A stretch of 26,299 nt of DNA. Origin: a virus. Location: positions 1-26,299 of the IMG/VR virus record IMGVR_UViG_3300005782_000024; one strand, written 5' to 3'. Below the pieces are notes generated by a model. The model was not told where the DNA came from and did no database searches. It saw nothing but the letters and a program-made list of their open reading frames with translations. Shown here piece after piece: positions 23,318 to 26,299 of this stretch (its first letter is position 1; each line of letters opens with the position of its first letter). Position numbers and translations under genes: made by a program.

Positions 23318-24915
23318 CAATGGAGCAAGTAGTCGATGCCTATCAAAACCACGGGGGCAACATTCAAGCTGCGGCTAAAAGCTTAGGTGTCGGTAGAGCC
23401 ACTGTTTACCATCATCTAAAGAAAGCAGGGATTGATCGAACCAAAAAGATCGTTGATGGAAGTGTCCGAGGAATTGAAGCTATAAGATGTCCGCTGCCCA
23501 AAGGTGGCGAGATCAAACGATATATTCTGACCTCAGCCCAGAACAACACTCATGTTCACACTCGTGTGTGGAATAGTTTATTGGCTTTGGCAAAGCACTA
23601 TGACGCACAGGTGATGGTAGGAACATTCACCTATAATCAAAACGCTTTTGGTAAGCTATCTGTCAAGCGTGGTAAGGCTAAAGGCCGGGAGCAAACACTT
23701 TGGTACGATCAAAAGGTTGTGCCGTATATTGTGGATAAACGTCACCTTATCGCTAACCACCTATGTTGGTGCGGTGAGATGAACATTCTTCCCACAGCGG
23801 TTCGTCCTTTAACTGGTTTCGATTCTTATACAGGCCGATCCAGTGCTATCTTCCCACAAGTGAAGTTTGCTATGGAGTCCATTGCAACCGGACGGAAAGA
23901 GAACACCAAGTTCAATTACACAACCGGAACTGTCACTCAGCGTAACTATATTCAGAAACGTCAAGGGCTCAAAGCTGAATTCCATCACTGCTATGGTGCC
24001 GTAATTGTCGAAGTGGACAGCGACGGCAATTGGTGGTTACGTCAATTAAATGCTACAGAAGACGGCACAATCTACGATCTTGATGTAGTGGTTGAAGACG
24101 GTGTCGTGTATGACAATGATCGCATTGAGGCTATTACGTGGGGTGACACTCACGCCTTAATGCTTCTGGATGAAAGTGTCAATCAATGTTCTCAGCGTAT
24201 GCTGGACGAGCTACGTCCCAAGTTTCAGTTCATCCATGATCTCATGGCTGGGTCTGTGACAAACCATCATTCCCGGAAGTCGCTGCATCAACGGTTCCGC
24301 AACTTCGCTCGATCTGGGGCGTGGAATGATCTCAAAAAGGAATTCTTGGCATGTAACAACCATCTTCGTGAAATGTATCGTGACTTCTGCCAAACCCATG
24401 TCGTAGACGCCAACCATGACCGTCCTTGGATTGAGCGTTGGTTGGATAGTCGGGAGGGTTTGGACGACCCCAAGAATGCCGTGATTTGGCTAAAACTTAA
24501 TGCTGCCCTGTACGAAGCTATGGAGACCGATCCCTATGGCCGAGACTTTCATATCTTGGAGTATGCCTGCCGAATGTTAGGTCTGGAAGAGCGTGTAGCA
24601 AACTTCTTGCGTGAAGATGAAAGTATGCTAATTACAGACGCCAATATTGAGTGCGGTATGCACGGCTCCCTTGGACCTAACGGATCACGAGGCAATCCAT
24701 CCTGCCTAAGTAGGATGGGACGCAAAGCCAACATTGGTCACTTGCATAAGGCAGGAATCCATGATGGTCTTTATGTGGCAGGTGTATCTTGTGACATTAA
24801 GTCTGATGTCTGGTACACCAGGGGTCCATCAAGTTGGTCGCACTCACATGTTGTGACATATCCTAATGGTAAGCGTACTATTATTACCGTCTGGAAAGGA
24901 AAGTACAGAGCATGA
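23305..24915 (+). CDS. Metallophosphoesterase resembling T5 A1, with N-terminal HTH
   Basis: 536 residues. Residues 4-43 form a helix-turn-helix (NIQAAAKSLGVGRATVYHHL). The rest carries the dispersed motifs of calcineurin-like metallophosphoesterases: GDTH (280-283), HDL (311-313), NHD (370-372), GMHG (451-454) and GHLH (478-481). The overall layout, with a long N-terminal region before the phosphoesterase core, resembles the DNA transfer protein A1 of T5, needed for host DNA breakdown and completion of genome entry. AGGAG and overlap with the nucleotidase gene suggest one operon. The middle (residues 70-260: NNTHVHTRVWNSLLALAKHY, GEMNILPTAVRPLTGFDSYTGR) is likely an accessory domain. The A1 match is from pattern memory and motif order, not from an alignment. 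Confidence 0.7.
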   Translation: MSKITMEQVVDAYQNHGGNIQAAAKSLGVGRATVYHHLKKAGIDRTKKIVDGSVRGIEAIRCPLPKGGEIKRYILTSAQNNTHVHTRVWNSLLALAKHYDAQVMVGTFTYNQNAFGKLSVKRGKAKGREQTLWYDQKVVPYIVDKRHLIANHLCWCGEMNILPTAVRPLTGFDSYTGRSSAIFPQVKFAMESIATGRKENTKFNYTTGTVTQRNYIQKRQGLKAEFHHCYGAVIVEVDSDGNWWLRQLNATEDGTIYDLDVVVEDGVVYDNDRIEAITWGDTHALMLLDESVNQCSQRMLDELRPKFQFIHDLMAGSVTNHHSRKSLHQRFRNFARSGAWNDLKKEFLACNNHLREMYRDFCQTHVVDANHDRPWIERWLDSREGLDDPKNAVIWLKLNAALYEAMETDPYGRDFHILEYACRMLGLEERVANFLREDESMLITDANIECGMHGSLGPNGSRGNPSCLSRMGRKANIGHLHKAGIHDGLYVAGVSCDIKSDVWYTRGPSSWSHSHVVTYPNGKRTIITVWKGKYRA

Positions 24916-25052
24916 AGAATGGTAAAGGCGACAAAAGACGTCCAAGACTTGTAAGCCGTGAGCTATATTATTTGAACTATGACTTGGCTCACGGCAACAT
25001 CAGCCGAAGCACATACTACAGACGAAAGAAGAAGCTGAATGAAACAAAATAA
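24912..25052 (+). CDS. Small basic protein, 46 residues
   Basis: ATGA overlap with the end of the A1-like gene, running through the next start and ending with TAA at 25050-25052. Sequence starts MKNGKGDKRRPRLVSREL and has YYLNYDLAHGNISRSTYYRR near the end, followed by KKKLNETK. It contains many K and R residues, and the segment NISRSTYYRRKKKL looks like the recognition helix of a small helix-turn-helix domain. Coding support comes from the tight overlaps on both sides and the fully open frame. A nucleic-acid-binding role is inference. Confidence 0.6.
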   Translation: MKNGKGDKRRPRLVSRELYYLNYDLAHGNISRSTYYRRKKKLNETK

Positions 25053-25311
25053 GGCAGACAAGATCAACAGCGTATTCGAGGCGGGCGGCGGGCTCTTTGT
25101 AATTCTGAGCATCATACAGGTGATATGTGATAAATCAGTGGCGGGCGTAAGTCCATACCATGTAGCGTTCTTCGCAACCTGGGGATATTGGCACCTGTAC
25201 TACTACAAGATAATCAAACAGCGATGGACGCTATATTCTTCTTGTTTGATTACGGCCGCTAACACCGTCTGGTTGGTTCTACTTATATACTACATAATGA
25301 CAGGAGGATAA
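25039..25311 (+). CDS. Small polytopic membrane protein
   Basis: 90 residues overlapping the preceding 46-codon gene by 14 nt. Three membrane helices are visible: about 13-30 (EAGGGLFVILSIIQVIC), 41-58 (HVAFFATWGYWHLYYYKII) and 66-87 (SSCLITAANTVWLVLLIYYI). The motif VAGVSPYHVAFFATWGYWHLYY and AANTVWL is shared by a widespread phage membrane protein group with SemiSWEET-like helix pattern. Function is not known; lysis, transport or superinfection exclusion are possible. The ribosome binding site is weak, so it is probably coupled. Confidence 0.72.
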   Translation: MKQNKADKINSVFEAGGGLFVILSIIQVICDKSVAGVSPYHVAFFATWGYWHLYYYKIIKQRWTLYSSCLITAANTVWLVLLIYYIMTGG

Positions 25312-25312
25312 T

Positions 25313-25768
25313 ATGCAGTATCCAAAGACATGGGTATGTGACGACCCGAAGCTTATTGAAGAAATGATGGAATACTGGAAGCCTTTACTCGGCCTATCAG
25401 ATTGGGCAATCTCACTATCTGTTAAGCCGATGATTGATGTCCCCCATGAAGGCATGGCCGCTTCAAGCTGGCTCTTTTCCAGACGGACCGCATGGCTTGA
25501 TTTATCTCATAGTGAGACAAGATGTAAAAACACTATGGAAGATGACGCCGAACAATCGCTACTCCATGAACTACTTCATGTGACATTTGCGGCGTGGCAT
25601 GATCACTCAAAAGACTCATTGATGAACAGAAGCACTCTATATAATGTGTGCTGTGAACAGCCCATAGACCAATTATCAGAAACCTTGGTCCTGATGCGAC
25701 GTAGCTCAGGACATAAATTCAGTTTTGAACAAGAAGGAAGTAATAATGAAGACATTCAAAGTAGGTGA
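25313..25768 (+). CDS. HELLH zinc-metallopeptidase-like protein
   Basis: 151 residues with a strong AGGAGG at 25303-25308. The motif HELLH (H85-H89) within SLLHELLHVTFAAWH is the HExxH zinc site of zincins. It is preceded by a beta strand (TAWLDLSH) as in SprT- and minimal-gluzincin-type folds, and the helix QPIDQLSETLVLM near the C-terminus may supply the third ligand (E138 region is not certain). There is no signal peptide or membrane helix, so it acts in the cytoplasm. Members of this group in phages are not well characterised. It overlaps the next gene by 23 nt. Substrate is unknown. Confidence 0.75.
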   Translation: MQYPKTWVCDDPKLIEEMMEYWKPLLGLSDWAISLSVKPMIDVPHEGMAASSWLFSRRTAWLDLSHSETRCKNTMEDDAEQSLLHELLHVTFAAWHDHSKDSLMNRSTLYNVCCEQPIDQLSETLVLMRRSSGHKFSFEQEGSNNEDIQSR

Positions 25769-26129
25769 CACAGTACCTTTCCGCGTTCGGATCAATGGTG
25801 ATCCACTGACGGACAATCCAACAGCCACAGTCTATGATGGGGCCGACGCACCTTTTCCGCCTCCGCTAACCATCGGCTCTGGCCTTACACTTATTCCAGG
25901 AACGAAGATCGTAGTCGGGTCATTTGTGCCTACCGCAGAGGGTCAGTGGTCGGTTAACATTGTTGACGACAGCGGTATGGATCGCGTTAAAGAATTCATC
26001 ATCCGTGGGGTCTCGCTGGAATCAATTGGCGGTGACGTTACCGTGATGGGGGATAAGCTTGATGCTCAGAATCTCATCCTTGCTTCGATCCTGGCAAACA
26101 CTTCGGGCGGAGGCGGGCACTTCGGATAA
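25746..26129 (+). CDS. Ig-like beta protein, possible virion component
   Basis: 127 residues from ATG 25746, with AAGGA at 25734-25738 inside the upstream gene; an in-frame TTG at 25725 is weaker. The sequence MKTFKVGDTVPFRVRINGDP, TATVYDG, then KIVVGSFVPTAEGQWSVNIVDD is an immunoglobulin-like beta-sandwich of the type seen in phage baseplate and fibre proteins. The C-terminus (LDAQNLILASILANTSGGGG) is a short helix with a glycine tail, probably for oligomerisation. The context with the next, truncated gene suggests a second structural module beginning here. I do not recognise the family. Confidence 0.65.
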   Translation: MKTFKVGDTVPFRVRINGDPLTDNPTATVYDGADAPFPPPLTIGSGLTLIPGTKIVVGSFVPTAEGQWSVNIVDDSGMDRVKEFIIRGVSLESIGGDVTVMGDKLDAQNLILASILANTSGGGGHFG

Positions 26130-26132
26130 GCT

Positions 26133-26280
26133 ATGCAATTTCTCCGCGACACATATCGACCTGGGAAAGATCGGTTGGCTTATGCGGCCGTAGACAAAAA
26201 TGCCGCATCTGTGATAACTCGTGTCTACGGCCCAGGTCTTCGGCCTCGCAGCAAAGAACTTAAACTGCATAAGTTAGAGC
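26133..26280 (+). CDS. Truncated gene at the contig end, unknown
   Basis: Open frame from ATG 26133 (MQFLRDTYRPGKDRLAYAAV to LKLHKLE), cut off at the right end. The frame continues into the adapter bases, which do not belong to the gene. The 49 or so residues seen are basic (R and K rich) and not recognised. GGATAAG lies shortly upstream as a weak ribosome binding site. Confidence 0.5.
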
Positions 26281-26299
26281 CTGTCTCTTATACACATCT
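26281..26299. other. Nextera transposase mosaic-end adapter
   Basis: The last 19 bases, CTGTCTCTTATACACATCT, are exactly the reverse complement of the Tn5 mosaic end used in Illumina Nextera libraries (AGATGTGTATAAGAGACAG). They are untrimmed adapter and not viral DNA; the true sequence ends at 26280. Confidence 0.97.

Noticed and set aside
1-26299. tRNA genes, insertion sequences, attachment sites
   Set aside because: I scanned by eye for tRNA cloverleaf signals (GGTTCGANNCC), transposase motifs and integrase motifs and saw none convincing; a tRNAscan run would settle the first.

Overview
The window is part of a tailed double-stranded DNA virus (Caudoviricetes) with siphovirus morphology, infecting a bacterium and probably recovered from a metagenome. 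Apart from the T frame of the tail chaperone, every gene reads on the + strand, genes are packed with ATGA/TAATG-type overlaps, and the order is the classical head, neck, tail tube, tail chaperone, tape measure, tail tip series. There is no integrase, terminase or replication gene, so lifestyle cannot be judged. The sigma70-like promoters (three with 17-nt spacers, one with 16) and strong AGGAGG-type ribosome binding sites fit a Gram-negative host, but host identity is inference. The last 19 bases are the Nextera transposase mosaic end, so the right edge is a library artefact and not biology.

Layout. 1-3232: 3' end of a probable scaffold gene, a strong promoter embedded in an inverted repeat, the HK97-fold major capsid protein followed by a hairpin attenuator, two small unknown proteins separated by a strong terminator, and a head-tail adaptor. 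3266-6325: neck region holding a small virion protein, an unusual 596-residue protein made of a beta-sandwich head, about 15 tandem 20-residue repeats and a C-terminal domain that duplicates the next gene (head-closure-like), then the tail terminator. 6342-11619: tail tube protein, terminator, tail chaperone pair G/GT joined by a GGGAAAC -1 slippery site, an HK97 gp10-like protein with its own promoter, and the tape measure protein (815 aa, suggesting a tail of roughly 120 nm). 11619-16066: four fibre/spike-like proteins placed between the tape measure and the tail tip. 16072-21528: distal tail protein, cysteine-rich (probably Fe-S) hub and the large tip protein, an arrangement like that in gene transfer agents and BR0599-type prophages.

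21525-26280: a new transcription unit starting with a near-consensus TTGACA-17-TACAAT promoter. It carries a small membrane protein, a dATP/dGTP diphosphohydrolase-like enzyme, a HAD 5'(3')-deoxyribonucleotidase, a metallophosphoesterase resembling T5 protein A1 with an added N-terminal helix-turn-helix, a 46-residue basic protein, a three-helix membrane protein, an HELLH zinc-peptidase-like protein, an Ig-like protein and a truncated gene. The nucleotidase plus A1-like pair recalls the T5 pre-early host-takeover genes dmp and A1.

The most interesting items are the repeat/whisker protein fused to a duplicated neck domain, the G/GT frameshift site with a plausible downstream stem, the T5-like takeover cassette behind the tail module, and the beta-helix gene whose missing C-terminal motif appears at the start of the next gene. 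No non-coding gap exceeds 300 bases; the longest is the 184-nt promoter/leader before the capsid gene.
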